From contig NZ_JBHTJO010000001.1 in NCBI RefSeq assembly GCF_042676065.1, positions 310,001-374,000 of the forward strand: 64,000 nucleotides of DNA, read 5' to 3'. The notes below the pieces were generated by a model. It was not told the origin of the DNA. It ran no database searches and was given only the letters and a program-made list of their open reading frames with translations. Source of the stretch: Methyloligella solikamskensis. Lineage in GTDB: Bacteria; Pseudomonadota; Alphaproteobacteria; Rhizobiales; Methyloligellaceae. A program made the position numbers and the translations under genes. Below, piece after piece: positions 8,387-15,903 of this stretch; positions within the stretch are counted from its first letter, which is position 1; each line of letters starts with the position of its first letter.

Positions 8387-9391
8387 ATGGTCGCCGTCAA
8401 ATCCTCCGGCGTTTCCCGTTTTCTGAAATCGCCCGACCCGGCCTGCCGAGCCGTGCTCGTCTATGGTCCGGACACCGGTCTCGTTTCCGAACGCGCCGCC
8501 GCGCTGCAGAAGCGCTTCGCCGAGGGGGCGGAGGAAGCAGAGGTCGTGAGGCTCGACGATCGCGACTTCGCGGAAATGGACGGACGGCTTTCGGTGGAGC
8601 TCGGCACTATGCCGATGTTCGCCGACCGCAAGGTTGTGCGGGTGGCGGCGGGCGCGCGGCTCAATCCGGATGAGCTGAAGGCTGCCTTGGCCGAGCCGCC
8701 GGAGACAGCGCTGATCGTCGAAGGCGGCAATCTCAAACCGGATTCCGCTCTTCGCAAGCTGTTCGAGAAGCTGCCCCATGCGGCAGCACTTCCCTGCTAC
8801 GCGGAAGAGAAGAATCTCGGCGCACTGATCGACGAGGCCTTCGCCGCCGCGAAGATGAATATCGATCGGGAGACGCGGACCTATCTGATGAACCGGCTGG
8901 GCGCCGACCAGGCGCTGTCACGCTCGGAGATCGACAAGCTCATTCTCTACGCCGCCGGCAAGGACCGGGTCGGCCCCGACGATATCGATGCGGTGGTCGG
9001 CGACAGCGCCGAAGTCGCGGTGGAGAATTTCGTCTATCTCGTGAGCGGCGGCGATTCCCGCGGCGCGTTACGGCAGCTTGGGCGGCTGGCGGGGGCCGGC
9101 ACCCCGCCCCAGGTGGCGCTTGCCGCGCTCGGCCGTCACTTCATGAAGCTGCACATGGTCGCCGCGGCTGAAGCGGCGAACGGTTCGGCGGATGCCGCCT
9201 TGCGCAAAATCCGCCCACCGATCCATTTCAAGCGGCGGGATGCGTTCTTACGGGACAGCCGCCATTGGGGCTCTCACCGGCTGCAAGCGGCTCTGCCGCG
9301 CATCCAGGATGCGGTGATGAAGGCCAGACTTTCGCCCGCGCTGGAGCAGGCCCATGCCGAGCGGCTGGTGCTTGCTCTAAGATCCCGCTGA
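8387..9391 (+). CDS. holA: DNA polymerase III subunit delta
   Basis: HolA is the clamp-loader subunit that opens the beta sliding clamp. The 334-residue protein begins VAVKSSGVSRFLKSP and continues with VLVYGPDTGLVSERA, which replaces a true P-loop, as is normal for delta. Other features are LGTMPMFADRKVVRV and a central region rich in leucine and alanine helices. It starts 24 bp after lptE, so co-transcription with leuS-lptE is likely. It ends 21 bp before the convergent parB. Confidence 0.93.
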   Translation: MVAVKSSGVSRFLKSPDPACRAVLVYGPDTGLVSERAAALQKRFAEGAEEAEVVRLDDRDFAEMDGRLSVELGTMPMFADRKVVRVAAGARLNPDELKAALAEPPETALIVEGGNLKPDSALRKLFEKLPHAAALPCYAEEKNLGALIDEAFAAAKMNIDRETRTYLMNRLGADQALSRSEIDKLILYAAGKDRVGPDDIDAVVGDSAEVAVENFVYLVSGGDSRGALRQLGRLAGAGTPPQVALAALGRHFMKLHMVAAAEAANGSADAALRKIRPPIHFKRRDAFLRDSRHWGSHRLQAALPRIQDAVMKARLSPALEQAHAERLVLALRSR

Positions 9392-9411
9392 TAGCGATTT
9401 ATCGTTTTAAA

Positions 9412-10287
9412 TCAGTGACTTAGTCCGCGCAGGAGACGCTCGCGCACGTCCTCCAGCTGCTCCAGAGTCGAGTAGCGGATGCGCAGCTCGCCCTTCTCGC
9501 CCTTGCCCGGACGAAGCTCCACCTTCAGGCCGAGCACCTCTTTCAGTTCCTCCTCGGCGGCCCGGGTATCGGGATCCTTCGCAACGCTGGCCTTGCCGGA
9601 CGACTTCTTCGCCTGCCCGCCATTCTGGACCAGCGCCTCGGTCTGCCGAACCGACAGCCCTTCCTTCACGACACGGGCGGCGAGCAGCTCGGCGTCCTGG
9701 CGGCCGATGAGCGCGCGGGCGTGGCCGGCAGACAGATCGCCGGTGGCGACATAGCGGCGGACCGCTTCGGGCAGCTTCAGGAGACGCAGCGTGTTGGCGA
9801 GATGACTGCGGCTCTTGCCGATGACCCGGGAAAGATCCTCCTGGGTGTAGCCGTGACCGTCCATGAGGGAGCGATAGCCTTCCGCCTCCTCGATGGCATT
9901 GAGATCCTCGCGCTGAACGTTCTCGATAATGGCGAGCTCGACCGACTCCTGATCGGTCAGCGAACGAATGACGACCGGCACCTCGTGGAGGTTCGCCTTC
10001 TGTGCCGCGCGCCAGCGACGCTCGCCCGCGACGATCTCATAAGTGTCCTTGCCTTCCTGGGGCCGGACGATGAGCGGCTGGACGAGGCCGCGCTCGCGGA
10101 TCGAATCTGTGAGCTCAGCGAGATGCTCGTCGTCGAAATGGCGGCGCGGATTGAACTTGCTCGCCTTTAGGGCCGAGAGCGGCAACATGCGCTGATCTTC
10201 GATCTTGGTGAAATCGGCCTCGACGCCGTCGCCCAGCAGAGAGGTCAGGCCGCGGCCCAGCCGCTTCTTTTGAGTGGTCGCTGTCAT
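9412..10287 (-). CDS. parB: Chromosome partitioning protein ParB
   Basis: ParB is a CTP-dependent DNA clamp that loads at parS and spreads, organising the origin region. The 291-residue protein shows the N-terminal basic motif KKRLGRGLTSLLGD, the PLSALKASKFNPRR segment, and the CTPase motif GERRWRAAQ. Then come EDLNAIEEAEGYRSL, the helix-turn-helix in IGKSRSHLANTLRLLKLP and a C-terminal dimerisation domain ending in EQLEDVRERLLRG. It is downstream of parA on the same strand, with a 95-bp gap. Four parS or parS-like sites lie 1.5-4.2 kb upstream. Confidence 0.97.
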   Translation of the reverse strand: MTATTQKKRLGRGLTSLLGDGVEADFTKIEDQRMLPLSALKASKFNPRRHFDDEHLAELTDSIRERGLVQPLIVRPQEGKDTYEIVAGERRWRAAQKANLHEVPVVIRSLTDQESVELAIIENVQREDLNAIEEAEGYRSLMDGHGYTQEDLSRVIGKSRSHLANTLRLLKLPEAVRRYVATGDLSAGHARALIGRQDAELLAARVVKEGLSVRQTEALVQNGGQAKKSSGKASVAKDPDTRAAEEELKEVLGLKVELRPGKGEKGELRIRYSTLEQLEDVRERLLRGLSH

Positions 10288-10382
10288 GGTCTTTCCGCCG
10301 ACGATCCGGCGCCTCCTCCGCTAGCCCCGCCAAGAGTCCGGGGCGATCCTCTACGCCGCAACTGACTTATTCCTCTGCCGCC

Positions 10383-11225
10383 TCACGCCGCCCGCATCCG
10401 GCGCTCGCGCTCGATCACCTCCGAAGCGAGCTTGATATAGGCCTGGCTTCCGGCGCAGCGATAATCGTAGAGCAGCACCGGCTTGCCGTGAGACGGGGAT
10501 TCCGCCACCCGCACATTGCGGGGAATGATCGTGGAATAGACCTTGTCGCCGAGCACCCGCCGCACGTCGTCGACCACCTGGTCGGAGAGCGCGGTGCGCT
10601 GGTCGTACATGGTGAGCACGACGCCGTGGATATGGAGCTTCGGGTTCAGGCGGCCACGGATCTCCTCCACGGTGCTCAGGAGCTGGGCCAGACCTTCCAG
10701 CGCGAAGAACTCGCATTGGAGCGGCACGAGCACGGCGTCGGCTGCGGCCAGCGCGTTCACGGTCAGAAGGTTCAGGCTCGGCGGGCAATCGATCAGCACA
10801 TAGGTGGTGCGCTCGGCCGGGTCCTCGCCGGCGACCATGGCGGCGATGGCGTCGCGCAGACGATAATGCCGGCCGCTTGCCATGCCCGTCTCGCGCTCGA
10901 ACGCCATGAGGTCGATGGTGGCGGGCGAGATGGTCAGGCCCGGAACGGAAGTCTGGAACCGCGCATCCTTCAGGGTGCTGGTGCCGCTCATCACATCGAA
11001 GGTGGAGACACCGCGATCTTCCGCGCCGACACCGGTCGAGGCATTGCCTTGCGGATCGAGATCGATGATGAGCACGCGCTCGCCCACCGCGGCCAGGGCC
11101 GTGCCGAGATTGATGGCCGTCGTTGTCTTGCCGACGCCGCCCTTCTGATTGGCAAGCGCCAGGGTGCGGGTGCGGGGAGCAGGGCTGCCGCTGCCGCCAC
11201 CACCGAATTTCGGAAAGCTGATCAT
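10383..11225 (-). CDS. parA: Chromosome partitioning ATPase ParA
   Basis: ParA forms a nucleoid-bound ATP gradient that moves ParB-parS complexes. The chosen start MISFPKFGGGG overlaps the rsmG stop by 4 nt (ATGA). A longer frame reaches 11327 but would overlap rsmG heavily. The 280-residue protein has a deviant Walker A, KGGVGKTTTAINL (Lys33), Walker A' VLIIDLDPQGNAST and Walker B TYVLIDCPPSLNLLT. The glycine-rich N-terminal extension before residue 20 is unremarkable for the clade. Confidence 0.97.
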   Translation of the reverse strand: MISFPKFGGGGSGSPAPRTRTLALANQKGGVGKTTTAINLGTALAAVGERVLIIDLDPQGNASTGVGAEDRGVSTFDVMSGTSTLKDARFQTSVPGLTISPATIDLMAFERETGMASGRHYRLRDAIAAMVAGEDPAERTTYVLIDCPPSLNLLTVNALAAADAVLVPLQCEFFALEGLAQLLSTVEEIRGRLNPKLHIHGVVLTMYDQRTALSDQVVDDVRRVLGDKVYSTIIPRNVRVAESPSHGKPVLLYDYRCAGSQAYIKLASEVIERERRMRAA

Positions 11226-11914
11226 CGCTTGGTCGCCTTTTGGCGGGAGTGTCGAAGACCGGTTACGTCCACGATGGTCGACTCCTTCGATGTGAGGCTC
11301 GGATGGGTCTCCACGCGGAAGCGCCAATCCTTCTTCGCTTCGTCGATCTCGCGGGAGGCGTCACGCCCCTTCAGGAACAGGCCTCTCGTCTCTTCGCCGA
11401 ACAGGGGCTCTGCGAGCCCGAGCAGTTTGGGCAGAGGCGCGAGCGCGCGGGCGGAGATAATGTGAGGCGCTTCAGATAGGCTGTTTCGGCGGAGATTTTC
11501 AATGCGGACGGGGTGGATCTCCACAGGGGCGTCAGTCGCAGCGGCGACTTCGGCCAGGAACCGGCATTTGCGCTGATTACTCTCGACGAGATGCATTTTG
11601 AAGTCCGGGTCGCCCGATTTCAGGATCGCCACAACGAGTCCGGGGAAGCCTGCCCCCGAGCCCAAATCCAGCCAGAGTCGGGCTTTCGGCGCAAGCAAAG
11701 TTAACTGCGCTGAATCGGCGAAATGACGCGTCCAGACGTCTGGGAGCGTGGATTTTGCGATGAGATTCGTCCAGCTCTGCCACTCGCTGAGGAGCTCCTG
11801 ATAGCGCTCCAGCCTGTGGATAGTTTCACGTGAAACATCAAAGGCTTTCGCGAAGGCTTTCGGACCGTCCGCATTGAGGGCGGGCTCCGCGCCGTCGAGA
11901 GCGTCCTCGCTCAC
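11222..11914 (-). CDS. rsmG: 16S rRNA (guanine-527-N7) methyltransferase RsmG (GidB)
   Basis: The enzyme uses S-adenosylmethionine to methylate G527 of 16S rRNA. The 230-residue protein has the SAM-binding glycine motif LWLDLGSGAGFPGLV, then HLVESNQRKCRFL and IISARALAPLPKLL. It starts with GTG, overlapping the mnmG stop by 4 nt, and its stop overlaps parA. The peptide DVSRETI near residue 28 is the usual coding signature of an embedded parS site (11822-11837). The N-terminus is about 20 residues longer than the minimal family member. Confidence 0.95.
   Translation of the reverse strand: MSEDALDGAEPALNADGPKAFAKAFDVSRETIHRLERYQELLSEWQSWTNLIAKSTLPDVWTRHFADSAQLTLLAPKARLWLDLGSGAGFPGLVVAILKSGDPDFKMHLVESNQRKCRFLAEVAAATDAPVEIHPVRIENLRRNSLSEAPHIISARALAPLPKLLGLAEPLFGEETRGLFLKGRDASREIDEAKKDWRFRVETHPSLTSKESTIVDVTGLRHSRQKATKR
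11822..11837. other. parS site inside rsmG
   Basis: The bases AGTTTCACGTGAAACA match the near-universal parS consensus TGTTTCACGTGAAACA at 15 of 16 positions. The site is translated as part of DVSRET in rsmG, where parS is commonly found. Confidence 0.9.
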
Positions 11915-13830
11915 GCGGATTTCACCTTCGCAGGCGCGTTCTTCTCCGCCTTCGCCTGACGCTTCACATGGGCCAGGATCAGCATCAGCGCGGCGGGGGT
12001 CATGCCATCGAGACGCGCCGCCTGGCCTAGGCTTTCCGGCCGGCGCTTCTGCAGCTTCTCGCGCAGCTCATTCGAGAGACCGCTGATGGCCTCGTAAGCA
12101 AAGTCCTGCGGGATCCCGATGGCCTCGTCCTTGCGGAAGGCGGCGATGTCGTCTTCCTGGCGCGCGAGATAGACGGCGTAGCGGGCGTCGGTGGCGAGCT
12201 GCTCGGCGATCGTTCCGTCGAGCGTATCGAGCTCGGGCCAGAGACCAACGAGATCGCTGAACACGATGTTCGGATAGGAGAGCAGGTCGAAGGCGCTGCG
12301 CTTCTTGCCATCCTGATTGAGCTTCAGCCCGGCCTTGGTCGCAGCGCTCGGGCTGATGACGAGTGACTTCAGCAACGCTTCGCCTTCGGTCAGGGCGGCG
12401 CGCTTCTTCTCGAACATGGCGGCGCGCTCTTCGCCGACACAGCCGATGCGGATGCCCATGGGCGTGAGCCGCTGATCGGCATTGTCGGCACGAAGGGCAA
12501 GCCGGTATTCGGCGCGCGAGGTGAACATGCGATAGGGCTCGGTGACGCCGCGGGTCACCAGGTCGTCGATCATGACGCCGAGATAGCCGTCGGCGCGGGT
12601 GACGATGAAGGGCTCGGCCTCGCCGCGTGCGGTCAGCGCGGCATTGATGCCTGCGATGAGACCTTGCGCGCCCGCCTCCTCATATCCGGTCGTGCCGTTG
12701 ATCTGGCCGGCAAGGAACAGACCCGGTGCGACCTTCACTTCAAGGCTCGCACGCAGCTCCCGCGGATCGACGTAGTCGTATTCGATGGCGTAGCCGGGCC
12801 GTTTCACGTGAACGTTCTCGAGCCCCGGGATCGTCTTCAGGAAGGCGTGCTGCACCTCCTCGGGCAAGGACGTCGAGATGCCGTTGGGATAGATAGTGTC
12901 GTCGTCGAGACCTTCCGGCTCCAAAAAGATCTGATGGGCCGCGCGGTCCTTGAAGCGGACGACCTTATCCTCGATGGACGGGCAGTAGCGCGGACCGACG
13001 CTTTCGATGTCGCCGGAATAGACGGCGGAGCGGTCGAGGTTCTCCGCGATGACCTTGTGGGTCTCTTCGGTCGTGTAGGTGATGTGGCAAACGGTCTGGG
13101 GCGTCTCGATGCTCTCGGTCAGAAACGAGAAGGGGACCGGAGGCTCGTCGCCCGCCTGCACGTCCAGCTTCGACCAGTCGATGCTCGCCCTATCGAGGCG
13201 GGGCGGGGTGCCGGTCTTCAGACGGCCCATCTGGAGACCGAGCCCGTAAAGGCGCTCCGAAAGTCCGAGGGCAGGGGCTTCGTCCATGCGGCCTGCGGGG
13301 ATCTTCTGCTCGCCGATATGGATTAGCCCGCGCAGGAAGGTGCCCGTCGTCAGGACAACGCTGCGCGCGCCGAAGATCCGTCCGTCTTCGGTAACGACGC
13401 CGGCGATGCGGCCCTCCTCGACGATCACATCGTCCACGGCGCGTTCGATGACGTCCAGATTTTCTGTCTCAGCGATCGCCGCCTGCATGGCCTCGCGATA
13501 GAGCTTTCGGTCGGCCTGAGCGCGAGGCCCCTGCACGGCCGCGCCCTTGCTGCGATTGAGCAGACGAAACTGGATGCCGGCCTTGTCGGCGACACGGCCC
13601 ATAAGACCGTCCAGCGCATCGATCTCGCGGACCAGATGTCCCTTGCCCAAACCGCCGATGGCGGGATTGCAGGACATCTCCCCGATGGTCGAATGCTTAT
13701 GGGTCAGCAGCGCCGTCTTGGCGCCCATGCGAGCGGCCGCAGCCGCGGCCTCGCAGCCAGCGTGGCCTCCGCCGATCACGATGACGTCGTAGGCTTGCGC
13801 ACTGCCATTATGCTGATCGTCCCGGATCAT
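11911..13830 (-). CDS. mnmG: tRNA uridine-34 5-carboxymethylaminomethyl synthesis enzyme MnmG (GidA)
   Basis: MnmG works with MnmE to add carboxymethylaminomethyl to U34 of certain tRNAs, using FAD and NADH. The ATG at 13830 gives 639 residues; the frame could extend to a TTG at 13860. Motifs are the FAD-binding VIVIGGGHAGCEAA, IGEMSCNPAIGGLGKGHLVREIDALDGLMG and GPRAQADRKLYREAMQ. Others are LTTGTFLRGLIHIG, PAGRMDEAP, YCPSIEDKVVRF and GTTGYEEAGAQGLIAG. It is upstream of rsmG and overlaps it by 4 nt. A partial parS-like motif lies inside at 12800-12815. Confidence 0.96.
   Translation of the reverse strand: MIRDDQHNGSAQAYDVIVIGGGHAGCEAAAAAARMGAKTALLTHKHSTIGEMSCNPAIGGLGKGHLVREIDALDGLMGRVADKAGIQFRLLNRSKGAAVQGPRAQADRKLYREAMQAAIAETENLDVIERAVDDVIVEEGRIAGVVTEDGRIFGARSVVLTTGTFLRGLIHIGEQKIPAGRMDEAPALGLSERLYGLGLQMGRLKTGTPPRLDRASIDWSKLDVQAGDEPPVPFSFLTESIETPQTVCHITYTTEETHKVIAENLDRSAVYSGDIESVGPRYCPSIEDKVVRFKDRAAHQIFLEPEGLDDDTIYPNGISTSLPEEVQHAFLKTIPGLENVHVKRPGYAIEYDYVDPRELRASLEVKVAPGLFLAGQINGTTGYEEAGAQGLIAGINAALTARGEAEPFIVTRADGYLGVMIDDLVTRGVTEPYRMFTSRAEYRLALRADNADQRLTPMGIRIGCVGEERAAMFEKKRAALTEGEALLKSLVISPSAATKAGLKLNQDGKKRSAFDLLSYPNIVFSDLVGLWPELDTLDGTIAEQLATDARYAVYLARQEDDIAAFRKDEAIGIPQDFAYEAISGLSNELREKLQKRRPESLGQAARLDGMTPAALMLILAHVKRQAKAEKNAPAKVKSA
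12800..12815. other. Degenerate parS-like site inside mnmG
   Basis: The bases CGTTTCACGTGAACGT keep the core GTTTCACGTGAA but match only 12 of 16 positions of the parS consensus. It lies between stronger sites, so weak ParB binding is possible, but chance occurrence cannot be excluded. Confidence 0.5.
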
Positions 13831-13991
13831 GGGTCGAACGCCGTCTCTCGATTGTTTCAAGGGATCTTGCGCTGGAGATAGCGCGTTGCGAGCCTCGATA
13901 CAATCGGCTGGGGGTTTGCGGCAATTTTCGCAGGCGCCATTCTCCCATGGGTTGCTAAGCTGATGTCTTCGGTCGGAAGGGGAATCGTTGA

Positions 13992-14435
13992 ATGGTCAAA
14001 CATGCGCTGCCCGCTGGAACGCCAGTGCTCCAGCCTTATCTCGTGGTCAGCGATCCGGACCGCCTCATCAATTTCATCCGCACGGTCTTCGGCGGCACCG
14101 AGGCCATGCGTATTCATCGCCCGGATGGGACGATCATGCATGCTGAGGTGCGGATCGGGAATTCCGGCGTGATGATCGGCGGGGCGACGGAGAAGGATCC
14201 GGCCCGTCACACCATGCTGCATGTTTACGTGGCCGATCTGGAGGGTGCATTCGCGACGGCCTATGCCCATGGAGCCGAGCAGATCGCACCGCCGATGGAT
14301 GCGGGGGACGGGGACCGTCGCGGGGGCTTCCGCGATCCGTTCGGCAATGAGTGGTGGGTCGCGACCCGGATAGAGACCCTGAAGACCAGCGAGATCGAAA
14401 AGCGGCTCAGAGAGAAGGCGCCGTCAAACTCATGA
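13992..14435 (+). CDS. VOC (glyoxalase/PhnB-like) family protein
   Basis: The 147-residue single-domain protein has the vicinal-oxygen-chelate fold pattern: a first beta strand in QPYLVVSDPDRLINFIRTVFGGTE, a central HAEVRIGNSGVMIGG, HVYVADLEGAFATAYAHGAE, and the end motif FRDPFGNEWWVAT. This matches PhnB-like members of unknown substrate rather than glyoxalase I. A ribosome site (GGAAGGGG) precedes the ATG. It is encoded divergently from mnmG. Two parS sites follow it immediately. Confidence 0.8.
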   Translation: MVKHALPAGTPVLQPYLVVSDPDRLINFIRTVFGGTEAMRIHRPDGTIMHAEVRIGNSGVMIGGATEKDPARHTMLHVYVADLEGAFATAYAHGAEQIAPPMDAGDGDRRGGFRDPFGNEWWVATRIETLKTSEIEKRLREKAPSNS

Positions 14436-14440
14436 AGCGA

Positions 14441-14456
14441 TGTTTCACGTGAATCA
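14441..14456. other. parS site (first of a 40-bp tandem pair)
   Basis: TGTTTCACGTGAATCA matches the parS consensus at 15 of 16 positions. It lies in the gap between the convergent VOC gene and mnmE. An identical copy begins exactly 40 bp later. Confidence 0.88.
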
Positions 14457-14480
14457 TTTCAGGGCCTGAGCCGCCCGGAT

Positions 14481-14496
14481 TGTTTCACGTGAATCA
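14481..14496. other. parS site (second of the tandem pair)
   Basis: TGTTTCACGTGAATCA is identical to the copy at 14441-14456, and identity continues for three bases beyond. Its last three bases form the mnmE stop codon on the minus strand. Confidence 0.88.
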
Positions 14497-15813
14497 TTTT
14501 CCGATGCAGAACTCGCCGAAGATAGCGCCGAGGATCTCCTCGACATCGATATGCCCCGTGAGCCGGCCGATATGCCGGGCGGCGATGCGGAGCTCCTCCG
14601 CCGCCAACTCGTGCTCTCCCTCCTCATTCAGAAATCTCTGAAGCGCCGACGCGGCGGCTTCGATCTCTGTCCGGTGACGCGCACGGGTGATGGCGGGCGG
14701 TTCGCCGCCTTCTTCCAGACCGTCCGCCGCACGCCGCTTGATCTCGTCCAGAAGCGACCCGATTCCTGCGCCGGTCTTCGCAGAGATGGGAAGCACTTCG
14801 ACCGCGCCTGCATCGGCCACCTGGTCGATCTTGTTGAGAACGGGGAAGGGGGCGAGCTTCCCCAGATCGGCCGGCGGGTCGGTCTGCGGGTCGGTCGCAT
14901 CAATGAGCCAGAGCACCAGGTCCGCATCGCTGGCCCGGGACAGGGCCCGGCGCATGCCTTCGGATTCGATCTCCCCGCCGCCTTCGCGTAGTCCCGCCGT
15001 GTCGGTAAGGATGACAGGAAGACCATCGAGATCGAGATGCACCTCGACAAGGTCGCGCGTGGTGCCCGCCTCCGCCGAGACGATGGCGACGTCCCGCGCA
15101 GCAATGGCATTCAGCAGGCTCGACTTGCCCGCATTGGGCGGCCCGGCGATGACGATGCGAAAGCCCTCGCGAAGACGTTCGCCAGAGCGCTTCTGAAGTT
15201 CGGCGGTCAGCTCCTGGAGGAGAGCGCTGGCTTCCTGCTTCGCCTGGACCATGGCGTCGTCGGCGACGTCTTCCTCGTCAGAGAAATCGATGCTCGCTTC
15301 GGCCAGGGCCTGGGCGCGTAGGATGTGCTCCCGCCAGCCTGTCGCCCTATCCCGCAACGACCCTTCGGCCTGGGTCAGCGCCTGATTTGCCTGGGCGGCC
15401 GTCTCCGCATTGATGAGATCGGCCAAGCCTTCGACGGCGCTCAAGTCGAGTTTGCCGTTCTCGAAAGCGCGGGAGGCGAATTCCCCCGGCTCGGCCAGGC
15501 GCACGCTCTCTCGCGTTAACGAAGCATTAACCACGTTCTGACTGACCGCCCGGCCGCCATGAATATGGAGCTCAGCCATGTCCTCGCCGGTAAAGCTCGC
15601 AGGCCCCGGAAACCAAAGCACGAGACCGCGGTCCAGCAAGGAACCGGTGGCGGGGTCTGTCAGTCTCCTCAGGGTGGCGCGGCGCGGCGCGGGCAGGGCG
15701 CCGGCGAGCGCGGTCACCAGATCGCGCGTCCCGGGCCCGGAGATGCGCAGCACGGCGATGGCGGCGCGGCCCTGACCACTGGCAAGGGCGATGATGGTGT
15801 CGGTGGTCGGCAT
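14494..15813 (-). CDS. mnmE: tRNA modification GTPase MnmE (TrmE)
   Basis: MnmE is the GTPase partner of MnmG. The ATG at 15813 (MPTTDTIIALASGQGRAAIAV) is preferred over an in-frame TTG four codons upstream. The 439 residues include the N-terminal folate-binding domain with FTGEDMAELHIHGG, G1 GPPNAGKSSLLNAI, G3 DTAGLREGGGEIESEG, G4 NKID and the invariant C-terminus FCIGK. A TTAA-N7-TTAACC motif occurs in its coding sequence at 15516-15532. It probably shares transcription with genes downstream towards parB, although mnmG has its own plus-strand neighbour between. Confidence 0.96.
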   Translation of the reverse strand: MPTTDTIIALASGQGRAAIAVLRISGPGTRDLVTALAGALPAPRRATLRRLTDPATGSLLDRGLVLWFPGPASFTGEDMAELHIHGGRAVSQNVVNASLTRESVRLAEPGEFASRAFENGKLDLSAVEGLADLINAETAAQANQALTQAEGSLRDRATGWREHILRAQALAEASIDFSDEEDVADDAMVQAKQEASALLQELTAELQKRSGERLREGFRIVIAGPPNAGKSSLLNAIAARDVAIVSAEAGTTRDLVEVHLDLDGLPVILTDTAGLREGGGEIESEGMRRALSRASDADLVLWLIDATDPQTDPPADLGKLAPFPVLNKIDQVADAGAVEVLPISAKTGAGIGSLLDEIKRRAADGLEEGGEPPAITRARHRTEIEAAASALQRFLNEEGEHELAAEELRIAARHIGRLTGHIDVEEILGAIFGEFCIGK

Positions 15814-15903
15814 TGGAAGCGGCAATTCTTTTTCGTCGCGTAAACCACAAGAGAAGCGCGGCAGAGGTTACCCTGTCCTCGATCCATTCACGACAGGAGC
15901 ATC

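Noticed and set aside
13831..13860. TTG start for mnmG, ten codons upstream
   Set aside because: No ribosome site precedes it and the family normally starts nearer the FAD motif; the ATG at 13830 is kept.
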